64,000 bases of DNA from JAIXUI01 sp943373175 (lineage in GTDB: Bacteria > Bacteroidota > Bacteroidia > UBA7662 > JAIXUI01). A model generated the notes under the pieces. That model saw only the letters and a program-made list of their open reading frames with translations, was not told where the DNA came from and made no database searches. The position numbers were made by a program, and so were the translations under genes. Every line of letters starts with the position of its first letter. The stretch's first letter is position 1. Shown piece by piece: positions 35,569-44,598 of this stretch. The stretch is taken from contig CALSBM010000004.1 of assembly GCA_943373175.1 (NCBI GenBank), forward strand, positions 15,449 to 79,448, in the 5' to 3' direction.

Positions 35569-36441
35569 TCAAGCGAAGGCTATCATCAAAATAGCCGCAA
35601 TGGATAATCCCAATCCCAGGTAGTTGAGCACACTCAGCTTTTCTCTGAACATAACTATGGCGGAAACGGCTGAAAGCAATACTGTTCCAACATTCATAAT
35701 TGGGAAAATAACCGTGCTATCCAAACCTGACGTGGAAAGCGCTTCAAGAAGGAAATAGATAGAAAAATAATTAGGAATACCTAAGGCTATACCTCCAAGC
35801 AGGTTTCGGTAATGAAACTTCATTTTGCCCAAAACCAGTCCAGTTGTAAGAATTCCAATTCCGATGCTACCGGCAGTTAGAAACAATAGTAGGAGAAAAA
35901 TGCTTGTCAAAGCCGGAGATAACACTTGGGTTTCTACATACTTCATACTGGTGTCGAGAAACCCACTTCCAACAAATATTATTAGCGGAAAAAGCCATGA
36001 CTTACCATGTTTTTTAGATTCGCTTTTTGTTTCACTTTTCCAAGAAGAAAAGGTTACTGCAGCCAATGCCAATAATATTCCGAAAAACTTAACTGCATTT
36101 ACTTGCTCATTATAGAGCCAAACACCAGCAGCAACTGGAATAGCCAACGACATTTTATTTGCTACAGTTGTAAGAGTAATTCCCGATTCACTTACACTTC
36201 TTCCGATGATGACGAATAGGGAAATGAAGAAGACACCAAGACCAAGAGCCCACCATATCCAATTGCCTTTTTCATGTAAAACCAATTCCGGGTTAAAAGG
36301 TCGAGCAAAAGCACCGGTGAAAACTGCAGTCAGGTAATTAAATACAATTGCCTGAAAGGTGTCAATTTTTAGTCGGTCGAACAACTTAAACAGTACCACT
36401 AAGGTAACTGAACATAAAATACAGAGAATAAGGGCGGTCAT
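35569..36441 (-). CDS. DMT-superfamily (EamA-like) transporter
   Basis: A 290-residue protein with ten predicted membrane helices in two five-helix halves, each with an EamA-like pattern (for example SVSESGITLTTVANKMSLAI and GLDSTVIFPIMNVGTVLLSA, which hold the usual Gly/Pro/Asn turns). Members export or import small metabolites; the substrate is not told. The start overlaps the ribD stop in an ATGA junction. Confidence 0.87.
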   Translation of the reverse strand: MTALILCILCSVTLVVLFKLFDRLKIDTFQAIVFNYLTAVFTGAFARPFNPELVLHEKGNWIWWALGLGVFFISLFVIIGRSVSESGITLTTVANKMSLAIPVAAGVWLYNEQVNAVKFFGILLALAAVTFSSWKSETKSESKKHGKSWLFPLIIFVGSGFLDTSMKYVETQVLSPALTSIFLLLLFLTAGSIGIGILTTGLVLGKMKFHYRNLLGGIALGIPNYFSIYFLLEALSTSGLDSTVIFPIMNVGTVLLSAVSAIVMFREKLSVLNYLGLGLSIAAILMIAFA

Positions 36442-37460
36442 CCGCGGTAGTTTCGGTAAATGTAGAGAGCGTCGGAGCCGGTATTTACCATTTTAAATGA
36501 AGATGAAGTAATGAATGGTGCACGTAAACCACTTTTAAACACATCAGGTGCAATAAATACTCGTGCTTCGTCCCAGCAACCGGAAGATAAAAAACTCTCA
36601 AAAACGCCTGCGCCACCTTCAACAAGAACAGACATAATGCCTTTTTCATAGCAATGCGCTTCAAGGTCTGCCACCCAGTTTTCAGGATGTTGAATGAGCC
36701 AGTCTTCTTCCATTTGAGGATTGAGCGTGATTCGGATGGCAGGATTAGGTTTATGAAACAACTTTAGGTTATTGTCTAAGGAACGACGAGGATCCAGCAC
36801 TAACCGAATAGGATTTGGGCCAAACCAATCGCGTACTGTTAACGAAGGATTGTCGGTTAAAGCGGTTCCAGGCCCTACTAAAATTGCGGATTCCTCAGCT
36901 CTCCATCGGTGTACCAGTATGCGAGATTGCGGGGAACTGATCCATTTGGAGTCGCCATTTTCTTTTGCGATGAATCCATCCAGCGTTTGCGCCCATTTCA
37001 ACACGATGTATGGTTTTTTTAATCCGTTGAAATGAAAAAACCGACGGTTGAGCGATTCTGACTCTTTTTTTAATACCCCTGTGATTACCTGAACGCCTGC
37101 ATTTCTTAGTTTCGCTGCGCCTTTTCCTGCAACTTCAGCATAACTATCGATGCAACCAATGACAACCTTGGGGATTTTATTTTCAATGATAAAATCTGCA
37201 CAGGGGGGTGTTTTGCCATAATGAGCACATGGCTCAAGGTTGACAAACAGCGTTGAATAAGGCAACCGCCAAGCTTCTTTTACATTTTTTATCGCATTTA
37301 CCTCAGCATGTGCTTGACCGAACTGCTGATGCCATCCTTCGCCTATTATTTTTCCATCATGAACGATTACACAACCCACCAAGGGATTGGGAGCTACTTT
37401 GCCTTCACCTCTGGTCGCGAGGTCTAAGCAACGAAGCATGTATTGTTCATCGGTAGTCAC
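36438..37460 (-). CDS. ribD: Bifunctional riboflavin-specific deaminase/reductase RibD
   Basis: Carries out two steps of riboflavin synthesis: deamination of the GTP-derived pyrimidine and reduction of its ribosyl side chain with NADPH. N-terminal deaminase domain (about 1-130) with VAPNPLVGCVIV, GQAHAEVNAI (zinc His and catalytic Glu) and EPCAHYGKTPPC (two zinc Cys); C-terminal reductase domain (about 140-340) with KWAQTLDGFIA, GDSKWISSPQSR and SVLVEGGAGVFESFL. GTG at 37460 gives the canonical start TTDEQYMLRCLDLA; an in-frame start at 37511 would overlap the divergent prmC gene. No other riboflavin gene is nearby. Divergent promoters must lie in the 38 bases to prmC. Confidence 0.95.
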   Translation of the reverse strand: MTTDEQYMLRCLDLATRGEGKVAPNPLVGCVIVHDGKIIGEGWHQQFGQAHAEVNAIKNVKEAWRLPYSTLFVNLEPCAHYGKTPPCADFIIENKIPKVVIGCIDSYAEVAGKGAAKLRNAGVQVITGVLKKESESLNRRFFHFNGLKKPYIVLKWAQTLDGFIAKENGDSKWISSPQSRILVHRWRAEESAILVGPGTALTDNPSLTVRDWFGPNPIRLVLDPRRSLDNNLKLFHKPNPAIRITLNPQMEEDWLIQHPENWVADLEAHCYEKGIMSVLVEGGAGVFESFLSSGCWDEARVFIAPDVFKSGLRAPFITSSSFKMVNTGSDALYIYRNYRG

Positions 37461-37498
37461 AGTTTCGGCGAAAGGCGCAAAAATAGCTTCTTTGTGTT

Positions 37499-38368
37499 GT
37501 GAATGCTTCAACTACTTCGAGCGACTTCCTTCGATTATACTGGATACCTGCACTTTCCTCAAGCATGGATGAGGCTGAGGCAAAAGCTTGTTGGCGATTT
37601 GTATTGGAAGCTTTCTCAAACTTAAACTCACTACAAAATCCGTGGGCGGTAATCAATGAAGCTCAGTTGCAAAAATTAAAAGCACTTCAGGATGAGCTGT
37701 TAACGGGTAAACCAGTTCAATACCTTGCTGAAAAAGCACCATTCATGCACTTTTGGCTTAAAGTGACTCAGGCTGTTTTAATTCCAAGACCCGAAACCGA
37801 AGAATTAGTTGTATTGATAAAAAATCTGTTGATTCCCGAAAAAGTTAGAAGCATTCTTGACCTGGGAACTGGCAGTGGTTGCATTGCGTTGGGCTTGCAT
37901 CATTATTATAAAAATGCCGGAATTACTGCCGTTGATGCTTCATCAGAAGCACTAATGGTAGCCCGTGAAAACTTTTCAACTTATGCGCCCGAAGTAAAAG
38001 TTCTTCTATTAGACTTACTCACAATGGAAATTCCAGACGAAGAGTTTGACATTATCGTGAGCAATCCCCCTTACATTCCTTTGAATGAACGAACAACTTT
38101 ATCACCTAGGGTTAGCGAGAATGAGCCTTCTATGGCTTTATTTGTCCCGAACAACGACCCCCTTCTTTTCTACAGGATTATTGGTAGTCAAGCGGTAAAA
38201 AGACTTTCATCGCATGGAATTCTTGCTTTCGAAACCCATTTTCATTATGCCGAAAAGGTCAAAAGCATGTTAATCAATTTGGGATTTGAAGCTCAGGTTG
38301 AAAAAGATATGCAAGGATTACAAAGAATGGTTTGGGCAAGAAAACCTTTGGTTATTTCGGCTGAATGA
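37499..38368 (+). CDS. prmC: Peptide chain release factor N5-glutamine methyltransferase PrmC
   Basis: Methylates the glutamine of the GGQ motif in release factors RF1 and RF2 with S-adenosylmethionine. The N-terminal helical domain (LRLYWIPALSSSMDEAEAKA) is followed by the methyltransferase domain with PRPETEELV, LDLGTGSGCIALGL (motif I) and the catalytic NPPY in IVSNPPYIPL (near residue 190). Its 289 residues match the family. The start is GTG at 37499, chosen because the conserved N-terminal helices begin right after it; no ATG is available before residue 23. The end overlaps the convergent T9SS-cargo gene by 17 bases. Confidence 0.94.
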   Translation: MNASTTSSDFLRLYWIPALSSSMDEAEAKACWRFVLEAFSNLNSLQNPWAVINEAQLQKLKALQDELLTGKPVQYLAEKAPFMHFWLKVTQAVLIPRPETEELVVLIKNLLIPEKVRSILDLGTGSGCIALGLHHYYKNAGITAVDASSEALMVARENFSTYAPEVKVLLLDLLTMEIPDEEFDIIVSNPPYIPLNERTTLSPRVSENEPSMALFVPNNDPLLFYRIIGSQAVKRLSSHGILAFETHFHYAEKVKSMLINLGFEAQVEKDMQGLQRMVWARKPLVISAE

Positions 38369-40175
38369 CCAATCGGGAAACCTGATAGCCCTTTCCATCA
38401 CCTGCAAAAAGACGAATTAAGTAAATACCGGGGTGTACATCGTCGAGGCTAACATGTCCTTGAAGTACTTGTTTTCTGGCTATTAATCTTCCGCTCATAT
38501 CGCATAATTCAACTATGCCCTCTCCGTTGAATCCTTCTGAACGAATATTAACGCTTTCTTTAGCAGGGTTTGGAAAAATTCTAAACTCAGCAAACGTTGG
38601 TTCTCCAGACTTAACTACAAACAAATTAGGGCCTCCAACGATTGGCCTTATGCACCATGCAGAACGAATCACTGAACGAGACCATCCCCCTCCTACATTA
38701 ACAAACATTCGGTCTGTTGCGTCGTTGGAATAATCTATTCCGAGGTTTAACAGTTTGTTGGTTCCTTGTTGCCACCCTACATAAAACGAATCGGTTACAG
38801 CTAAGGCAGAGTCAAAGGCATAGGAAACAAACTGGTTCAATGAATCCATATACCGAACCCGCTGAAATGTTTTCTGATAAAGCAAGTTTTCGCCTTTACC
38901 TGTACCCGGTTCAGGAATAGAACTCCAAACTTTCAAAGTAATGAGTTCACTAACAACGGGAAATGAATTTTGAACAAACAACATATCGATACCCCGAAGG
39001 CTATCAGGTTTAGAAAGGATGAACTTATAGGCAATCTGACCATTCTGAGCATTGAGCCCGTAAGAATATTCAGGAATCCCATCATCATACGCATAACGAT
39101 TCGTAAATAAGAGGTTACGCTCAGTCGTATCATTTCGTTTGACGATGTCCGGGTTAATGGTGATGTAATACTTCAAACTTAACTGAACAGAATCGGATGA
39201 GACCGGAGGCAATGGCAATGTTCCAGCTAATGGATTGAACCGAATACGAAAAGTAGTATCACGGGGATAGTTATAAGCAACAACCGGTTGATTTTGAAAA
39301 ATTGACCCGGCTGGTTTGGTGAACCTTGCATTAAACCCGAAAGTAGCATTTGCGATATTACCCAGGTTTCTGGAGGTCACCCAAACTGCAGTATCTATCC
39401 AATCGGAGGGTTGATGAGCGAATTGACCCCAAGGCATAATGGTATAGCGTTTCAAAGGATTACTTGGCGAAGTTGCCCAAGAAATATCCTGAAAAAGGGT
39501 GTCGTTCCTGTTGCGACCTGCCGCAAGGTAAACATAATCAAGGTGCCAGTGATCCATGTTTCCAGCAAGACTCCCAAAAGCTACAAAGCGAAATTGAAAG
39601 CCTTTGTATAACCACTGTTGGTTATTTACAGGCACCAAAATGCGCCTAAAAACACTATCCTGATAGCCCTTTTTACCCCAAACCTGCTGCCAGTTGCCGT
39701 TGTTTTCCTTAAACTGCAACACAATCGAGTCATTGAAATCTGGCTGTTCCCCTAATCCTTTGGGTAAATAGAAAAAGCTCAAATAAAGGCTATCTGAAAT
39801 GTTTCTTCCAGCTAAATTGATTGGTCTTGAAGTTAACTTATCTGCCTCCCCTCTTCCTGATGGTGTACTTAAATCGTACGCATCGCCTTGTTCATCCAAA
39901 CCATCGAATGTAGCAACACCAGTTGTTATGCTCAGCTTAACAAAACTATTGTTGATATACACTTTCCGATCTTCCCAAAGTCTTTGATCAGGAACAATGA
40001 AAGCAGAAGAAAAGTCATCTATAAACGGTAACTCAAGCGTATCTGATTGAGTGCGGTAAGCTAAATTCAGGAATTTTGAATCAGACCGGTGCCGAAGCGG
40101 GAATAAAACTTCCTGAGCTTGAGCTAAGCAAGGAAGGCAACTTGAGAACCAGACGATTAAAGTTAGAATACGCAT
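38352..40175 (-). CDS. Exported T9SS type A cargo protein of unknown function
   Basis: A 607-residue protein with a signal peptide (about 1-20, ending CLAQA), two or three beta-rich domains of jelly-roll type (for example SRPINLAGRNISDSLYLSFF, then a Trp-rich VWGKKGY region and a HWHLDYVYL strand typical of carbohydrate-binding-like folds), and a T9SS type A C-terminal domain (about 530-607: FPNPAKESVNI, CDMSGRLIA, VHPGIYLIR, RLVIQPK). No catalytic motif is recognised. It closes the nine-gene minus-strand unit: its ATG shares one base with the stop of the PASTA gene. Probably secreted to, or held on, the cell surface. Confidence 0.85.
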   Translation of the reverse strand: MRILTLIVWFSSCLPCLAQAQEVLFPLRHRSDSKFLNLAYRTQSDTLELPFIDDFSSAFIVPDQRLWEDRKVYINNSFVKLSITTGVATFDGLDEQGDAYDLSTPSGRGEADKLTSRPINLAGRNISDSLYLSFFYLPKGLGEQPDFNDSIVLQFKENNGNWQQVWGKKGYQDSVFRRILVPVNNQQWLYKGFQFRFVAFGSLAGNMDHWHLDYVYLAAGRNRNDTLFQDISWATSPSNPLKRYTIMPWGQFAHQPSDWIDTAVWVTSRNLGNIANATFGFNARFTKPAGSIFQNQPVVAYNYPRDTTFRIRFNPLAGTLPLPPVSSDSVQLSLKYYITINPDIVKRNDTTERNLLFTNRYAYDDGIPEYSYGLNAQNGQIAYKFILSKPDSLRGIDMLFVQNSFPVVSELITLKVWSSIPEPGTGKGENLLYQKTFQRVRYMDSLNQFVSYAFDSALAVTDSFYVGWQQGTNKLLNLGIDYSNDATDRMFVNVGGGWSRSVIRSAWCIRPIVGGPNLFVVKSGEPTFAEFRIFPNPAKESVNIRSEGFNGEGIVELCDMSGRLIARKQVLQGHVSLDDVHPGIYLIRLFAGDGKGYQVSRLVIQPK

Positions 40176-40975
40176 TAATACTGAGGTTGAATAAGGTTTT
40201 TATCCTGAATTAATTGTGGGTCTCCTAACCAAATATCTACAAGGCTAGCCGCATTTACGAGTTCATCAGGGTTGATAACCGGACGCTGACGAACAACTAA
40301 TGCAGCCGAAGTATCTGAAATTGAGCCTTCATAAAACACAGAACCAAGATTCAGAGAGGATTCATAAAGCATGATTCGTGCTTCTTCTGCTGAGAGACCA
40401 GTTAAATCCGGGACAGTAACCAAGGAATCTGCATTCATAATTCCGACAACAAGATCGATAGCAGAACCTCTGGTAAACGATTTTCCAGGATGAACAGGCA
40501 GCCCGTTTGTTTGCATTTCCAGAATTACATTAATGGCAAGATCTGTTCTTGGAATTACCTTTCCGAGCAGAAAACCTGCATTTTGGAGTACCTGAGTTGC
40601 CTGGCGTAAGGTCATATCAATAAGATTAGGCAATTTCACCTTGGGTGCGTTGCCTTTAGTGATGGTAAGATAAACCGTTCGTTCTTCCTTCACTAAACCA
40701 CCTACAGGAGGGTCTTGTTCAACTACAATTCCGGGAGTCATTCCTTCTACATACATGGAATCGATCACCTGATAACGCAAGTGCATAGAATTGATGACCT
40801 GTTCTGCCTGAGAGAGTGTTTTTCCGTTTAAATCCGGAACCTTTATTTCTTCACCAAAACGAGTGTACCACCGAAGACTGAATCCAACTGATACAACAAC
40901 TGTTAAGGTAATGCCGAGCATTAATCCGAAATGCTTCCAGAAAGTTCTGGTTTTGATGAATTGCAGAAAACTCAT
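40175..40975 (-). CDS. PASTA-domain membrane protein
   Basis: A 266-residue protein with one N-terminal membrane segment (about 14-31) and three PASTA domains outside (about 43-108 from VPDLNGKTLSQAEQVI, 114-180 from LPNLIDMTLRQATQVL, and 186-255 from VPDLTGLSAEEARIML). PASTA domains bind muropeptides or beta-lactam-like groups. Unlike Firmicutes PASTA proteins it has no kinase or transpeptidase domain. A PASTA gene next to ddl is a common arrangement in Bacteroidota; the start overlaps the ligase stop in an ATGA junction. It probably senses or organises peptidoglycan synthesis. Confidence 0.92.
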   Translation of the reverse strand: MSFLQFIKTRTFWKHFGLMLGITLTVVVSVGFSLRWYTRFGEEIKVPDLNGKTLSQAEQVINSMHLRYQVIDSMYVEGMTPGIVVEQDPPVGGLVKEERTVYLTITKGNAPKVKLPNLIDMTLRQATQVLQNAGFLLGKVIPRTDLAINVILEMQTNGLPVHPGKSFTRGSAIDLVVGIMNADSLVTVPDLTGLSAEEARIMLYESSLNLGSVFYEGSISDTSAALVVRQRPVINPDELVNAASLVDIWLGDPQLIQDKNLIQPQY

Positions 40976-43644
40976 GAGCGATGTAAACGCTTTTGTCCGA
41001 ATTCAAGTATCCGACTGATAAAATCCAATGGCTTATACCCTTGAATAGCCGTTTGATGAAAAATACAGGTTGCAGGAGTCATTCCGGGAAGGGAGTTTAT
41101 CTCAATAATCCAAACTTCGACCTGACCATCAGCAAAAATTTTTACAAATGCATCTATTCGGCAGTAGCCTTCAACTTGAAGCAATCGGGCGGTTTTTTCT
41201 AACTCCTGCTTTACAATAGATGAAATACGGTTACGCTCATGCTCGTCGGAAGCATACCGAGCGGGTGTGATGTTCTGCCCTTCTCCCGCCAGAAATTTCT
41301 CTTCTAAGCTCAAAACCTCACCTTCTGCCAACGATTCTGAAGCTTCAAAAACTTCATACTCCAACTCTCCTTTCAGATTGTATCGGGTGAGCATTCCACC
41401 AGTAACTTCAAGAAAATGTACCGCTTCTCCCTTTTCGATAAAAATTTCGCAGAGTATTTCGTTTTTGGGTAGAAACTCTTCCCTAGAATCGAGACCAAGT
41501 TTTGTAGCCCATGGTTCAGGAAAATCCTGCTGGTCTCTAAAAGCTACTTCGCAATACGCAATTAGGTCATCTCGGGTTCGCAACTTTTTTACTGCTGAGG
41601 AGCACCCGTCGTCCACCGGTTTTGCAATCAATGGGAAGGGTAATTCGCTGATGAGCGCATCAACACTCTCATGGGGATTGCTTCGGTAATCTGATTTCAG
41701 AATGAGTTTATGTCGTGCTGTTCTTATTCCATTTTTCGCCAGTATCTCATTCGTTTCAAACTTATTGATGGTAATTGCACTGGAAACTGGCCTTGAGCCA
41801 TTATAGGGAATTCCGGCTTTTTCGAGCAGTAGTTGCAGTTGTCCGTCTTCGCCTGGACGACCATGTAGGGCAATAAACACCGCATCAACTTCCTTGGTTA
41901 AGGATTCAATGCTTACTTCCTGAGGCTTAAGCAATGGATTTAGCGAAACTAATTCGGTAATTCCGGAACACTCACTGCGAATCGTTTCAATCAAAGGATG
42001 AACTTCTTCGTTCAGTATTTTGTCGCGGATATCGTCGGCGTTATCCTTTAGCTGGAAGTTTACAGGAATTTTATGCAAGGAAAAACCGTTTTCGCCTTTG
42101 CTCAGGAATACGCAAAACGGGGAATATTCTGCGGAAGCAGAAAGTTTTTCATAAATATTTCTTCCACTTTCCACCGAAATGTGGCGTTCGCTGGAATAGC
42201 CACCGAGTATAACCGCAATGCGTTTTTTTCCTAGACTCAGTTCTTTCAGCTCCTGAAGACTCAATTCGAGTTGTTGCAATAAACGGAAGTATTGCGATAG
42301 TCCGGGGCGTTCTCGTAATCTAGCTTTAAGGGATAAGTACAGAATGTAAGTAACAAACTCACTGGGGTTAAGCCCGATTTCTGCAGCCTGATGAAAAAAG
42401 AACGACGAAGGCATCATTCCCGATGTGGTATTAGGATCGTTCAAGTAAACAATCCCATTATCGGACAAAAAGCCATCGATACGGGCATAAACGCTAAAGT
42501 CACTTTTCCGAAACAAATCTTGGCACTCATTACGAATCTTCTGAAGTATAGCTTCTTCGACTGCCATTGGGGTCTGTTTACGGGATAACCCGGGTAGGTA
42601 CTTTGAACGGTAATCGAACAAATCGTTTCGCTTGATTATTTCGGTTGGCGGCAAAGCAATTGGCCGACCATTCAAGTCCTCGACGACTATACAGGAAAAT
42701 TCTCTTCCGTCAATAAATGCTTCTATAAGAACTTCTGACTCGGTACTTAACGCATCCAACTGTGCAATTCCGTGCCTCCATTCTTCTCTAAGCAAACGAA
42801 TGAGGTGGTCGGGGTGATGAACTTTAACCTTGTTTCCTTCCCATTCCAAAAGGAGTGGTAGGCCAAGGCCGGAACGAATATCGTTAACTTCTCTAACCCA
42901 ACGAATTTGAGCATCGTCGGTAAGCGATAGCCATTCTTCCTTACTAATTATCTTGCGAAAGAATGCTTTATCGAGTGCTCGGTGGAAAGCAACTTCGTCT
43001 TCCTTTGTTAAAATAGTGACTCCAAGTGAAGAGCCCTGATTTGCTGGCTTGACTACTAATGGAAACCCAACTTCCTTTTTTGCCTTTTCAAATAAAGATT
43101 TTGAATCAGTTAACCACTCAGATCTGGAAATGAAGGTCCAACTGGGAACTGGAAAACCTAATGCTTGCTGAAACTGACGTTGTAATCGCTTGTTCATTCC
43201 AAGGGCTGAAGCAAAGATTCCGGAACCGGTGTAGGGAATACCGAAAAAATCTAAAAGCCCCTGAATTCTTCCGTCTTCGCCATTTTCTCCGTGTAAAACC
43301 AAGAAAGCGATGTCCATGATATCAGAGAGGTCATGCGCTGGTACAAAATATCCAAGATCCTTATTGATAGAACCCTCATAGAGGCCGTTTTCAATGGCCT
43401 CAGCGTAAATTTGAAAGTCGAAGCTAGAGCGTGGAGTAGCATTCGGATGAGGGTAAAAATCGCGGATACTTCCTTTGTAGATGTTGTTCCAATTGAGCAC
43501 TACAAATCGGTTAAAGCTATCAACAAAGACAGGTACTGGCTGAAAGACTGATTTATTCAGGTTATCGTACACTGTTCTTCCTCCAGCAAACGAGACCTCC
43601 CGTTCGCGTGAAGTGCCCCCAAAAATAATCCCTACTCGGATCAT
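40972..43644 (-). CDS. Tandem fusion of two D-alanine--D-alanine ligase modules
   Basis: An 890-residue protein, about 2.5 times the usual ligase, with two complete ATP-grasp ligase modules in one frame (about 1-445 and 473-890). Module 1 keeps the Glu14/Ser205/Tyr349 triad (GGTSRERE, GSSLGV, FDYRSKY) and metal Asp390, but EVNTLPG has become DPNTTSG, so the second metal ligand is Asp403, with Asn405 kept; it also has an insertion (about 225-295). Module 2 keeps Glu486 and the metal set Asp831/Glu848/Asn850 (EINSLPG), but the triad Ser is Cys681 (GCSSAV) and the Tyr is Phe784 (EKFLAGEGQN). Tyr-to-Phe here is the change known from D-Ala-D-Lac ligases of Leuconostoc. ATG at 43644 (TGATG junction with the glycosyltransferase). 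Position next to PASTA is the usual ddl site, so it probably makes the peptidoglycan D-Ala-D-X. Confidence 0.9.
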   Translation of the reverse strand: MIRVGIIFGGTSREREVSFAGGRTVYDNLNKSVFQPVPVFVDSFNRFVVLNWNNIYKGSIRDFYPHPNATPRSSFDFQIYAEAIENGLYEGSINKDLGYFVPAHDLSDIMDIAFLVLHGENGEDGRIQGLLDFFGIPYTGSGIFASALGMNKRLQRQFQQALGFPVPSWTFISRSEWLTDSKSLFEKAKKEVGFPLVVKPANQGSSLGVTILTKEDEVAFHRALDKAFFRKIISKEEWLSLTDDAQIRWVREVNDIRSGLGLPLLLEWEGNKVKVHHPDHLIRLLREEWRHGIAQLDALSTESEVLIEAFIDGREFSCIVVEDLNGRPIALPPTEIIKRNDLFDYRSKYLPGLSRKQTPMAVEEAILQKIRNECQDLFRKSDFSVYARIDGFLSDNGIVYLNDPNTTSGMMPSSFFFHQAAEIGLNPSEFVTYILYLSLKARLRERPGLSQYFRLLQQLELSLQELKELSLGKKRIAVILGGYSSERHISVESGRNIYEKLSASAEYSPFCVFLSKGENGFSLHKIPVNFQLKDNADDIRDKILNEEVHPLIETIRSECSGITELVSLNPLLKPQEVSIESLTKEVDAVFIALHGRPGEDGQLQLLLEKAGIPYNGSRPVSSAITINKFETNEILAKNGIRTARHKLILKSDYRSNPHESVDALISELPFPLIAKPVDDGCSSAVKKLRTRDDLIAYCEVAFRDQQDFPEPWATKLGLDSREEFLPKNEILCEIFIEKGEAVHFLEVTGGMLTRYNLKGELEYEVFEASESLAEGEVLSLEEKFLAGEGQNITPARYASDEHERNRISSIVKQELEKTARLLQVEGYCRIDAFVKIFADGQVEVWIIEINSLPGMTPATCIFHQTAIQGYKPLDFISRILEFGQKRLHRS

Positions 43645-44597
43645 CAAATTATCGTTTCAATCTGGTAATGGTTGCGATCATGGGCATTTCGCGCCATCAT
43701 TTCTCCAAGGAAACCAGCGAGAAAAAACTGCACGCCCAGAATAATCATCAATAAGCTTAAGTAAAAAAGCGGCTGATCCACTATTTCGCGCTCCACCTTT
43801 CCAGAATATAAATGAGTCAGCTTTTCAATAATTAACCAAATGGTTATGAGGGAACCTACCAAAAACATTAGCGAACCTAAAGGACCGAAGAAGTGCATAG
43901 GACGTTTCCCAAACTTGCCCACGAAATAGATGGACAACAAGTCGAGGAAGCCATTTACGAAACGTTCCCAACCAAATTTGGTTGTTCCATACTTACGAGC
44001 GCGGTGCTGAACAACTTGTTCATCTATTTTATCAAACCCTGCCCAACGGGCGATAACCGGAATATATCGGTGCATTTCTCCATAAACTTCAATGGATTTC
44101 ACTACCTCTTTCCGGTAAGCCTTCAAACCACAGTTAAAGTCGTGCAGGTTGTTTATCCCTGAAACTTTGCGGGTTGCCCAATTGAAAAATTTAGAGGGAA
44201 TTGTTTTCGAAATAGGATCATAGCGCTTCTTTTTCCATCCTGAAACTAAATCGAGTTTATCTTCAGCAATACGTTTATAAAGCACGGGAATTTCATCGGG
44301 GCTGTCCTGCAAGTCAGCATCCATGGTAATAACCACTTGGCCTTTGCATTCGTGAAAACCTACATTAAGTGCTGCCGACTTACCGTAATTTCTCCTAAAC
44401 CTTATACCTCTGACGTTAGGATTTCGCCCTTTAAGATCCAGAATAACTTCCCAAGAACGGTCTTTAGATCCATCATCTACAAACAAGATTTCGTAAGAGT
44501 AATGGTTAGCGTCCATTACTCTTACGATCCAGTCGTGTAACTCAGGAAGTGACTCTTCTTCGTTGAAGAGGGGAATAATTACTGAAATGTTGATCAC
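43644..44597 (-). CDS. Family 2 glycosyltransferase, membrane-anchored (DPM1/ArnC-like)
   Basis: A 317-residue protein with a GT-A domain (about 1-225) followed by two membrane helices (about 232-255 and 270-295). Visible are VIIPLFNEEESLPEL, VDDGSKDRS, the DADLQDSPDEIP motif (metal-binding DxD and family QD/EP segment) and a basic C-terminal HDRNHYQI. Such enzymes transfer sugar from a nucleotide donor to a polyprenyl phosphate. GTG at 44597 comes one base after the DUF4199 stop and gives INISVIIPLF; a TTG at 44606 is an alternative. Clustering with DUF4199 and the dihydroorotase-like gene is common in the phylum. Confidence 0.9.
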   Translation of the reverse strand: MINISVIIPLFNEEESLPELHDWIVRVMDANHYSYEILFVDDGSKDRSWEVILDLKGRNPNVRGIRFRRNYGKSAALNVGFHECKGQVVITMDADLQDSPDEIPVLYKRIAEDKLDLVSGWKKKRYDPISKTIPSKFFNWATRKVSGINNLHDFNCGLKAYRKEVVKSIEVYGEMHRYIPVIARWAGFDKIDEQVVQHRARKYGTTKFGWERFVNGFLDLLSIYFVGKFGKRPMHFFGPLGSLMFLVGSLITIWLIIEKLTHLYSGKVEREIVDQPLFYLSLLMIILGVQFFLAGFLGEMMARNAHDRNHYQIETII

Positions 44598-44598
44598 C

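Noticed and set aside
41267..41689. Plus-strand 140-residue frame opposite the tandem ligase
   Set aside because: Antisense to a conserved module with intact motifs; composition is not protein-like.
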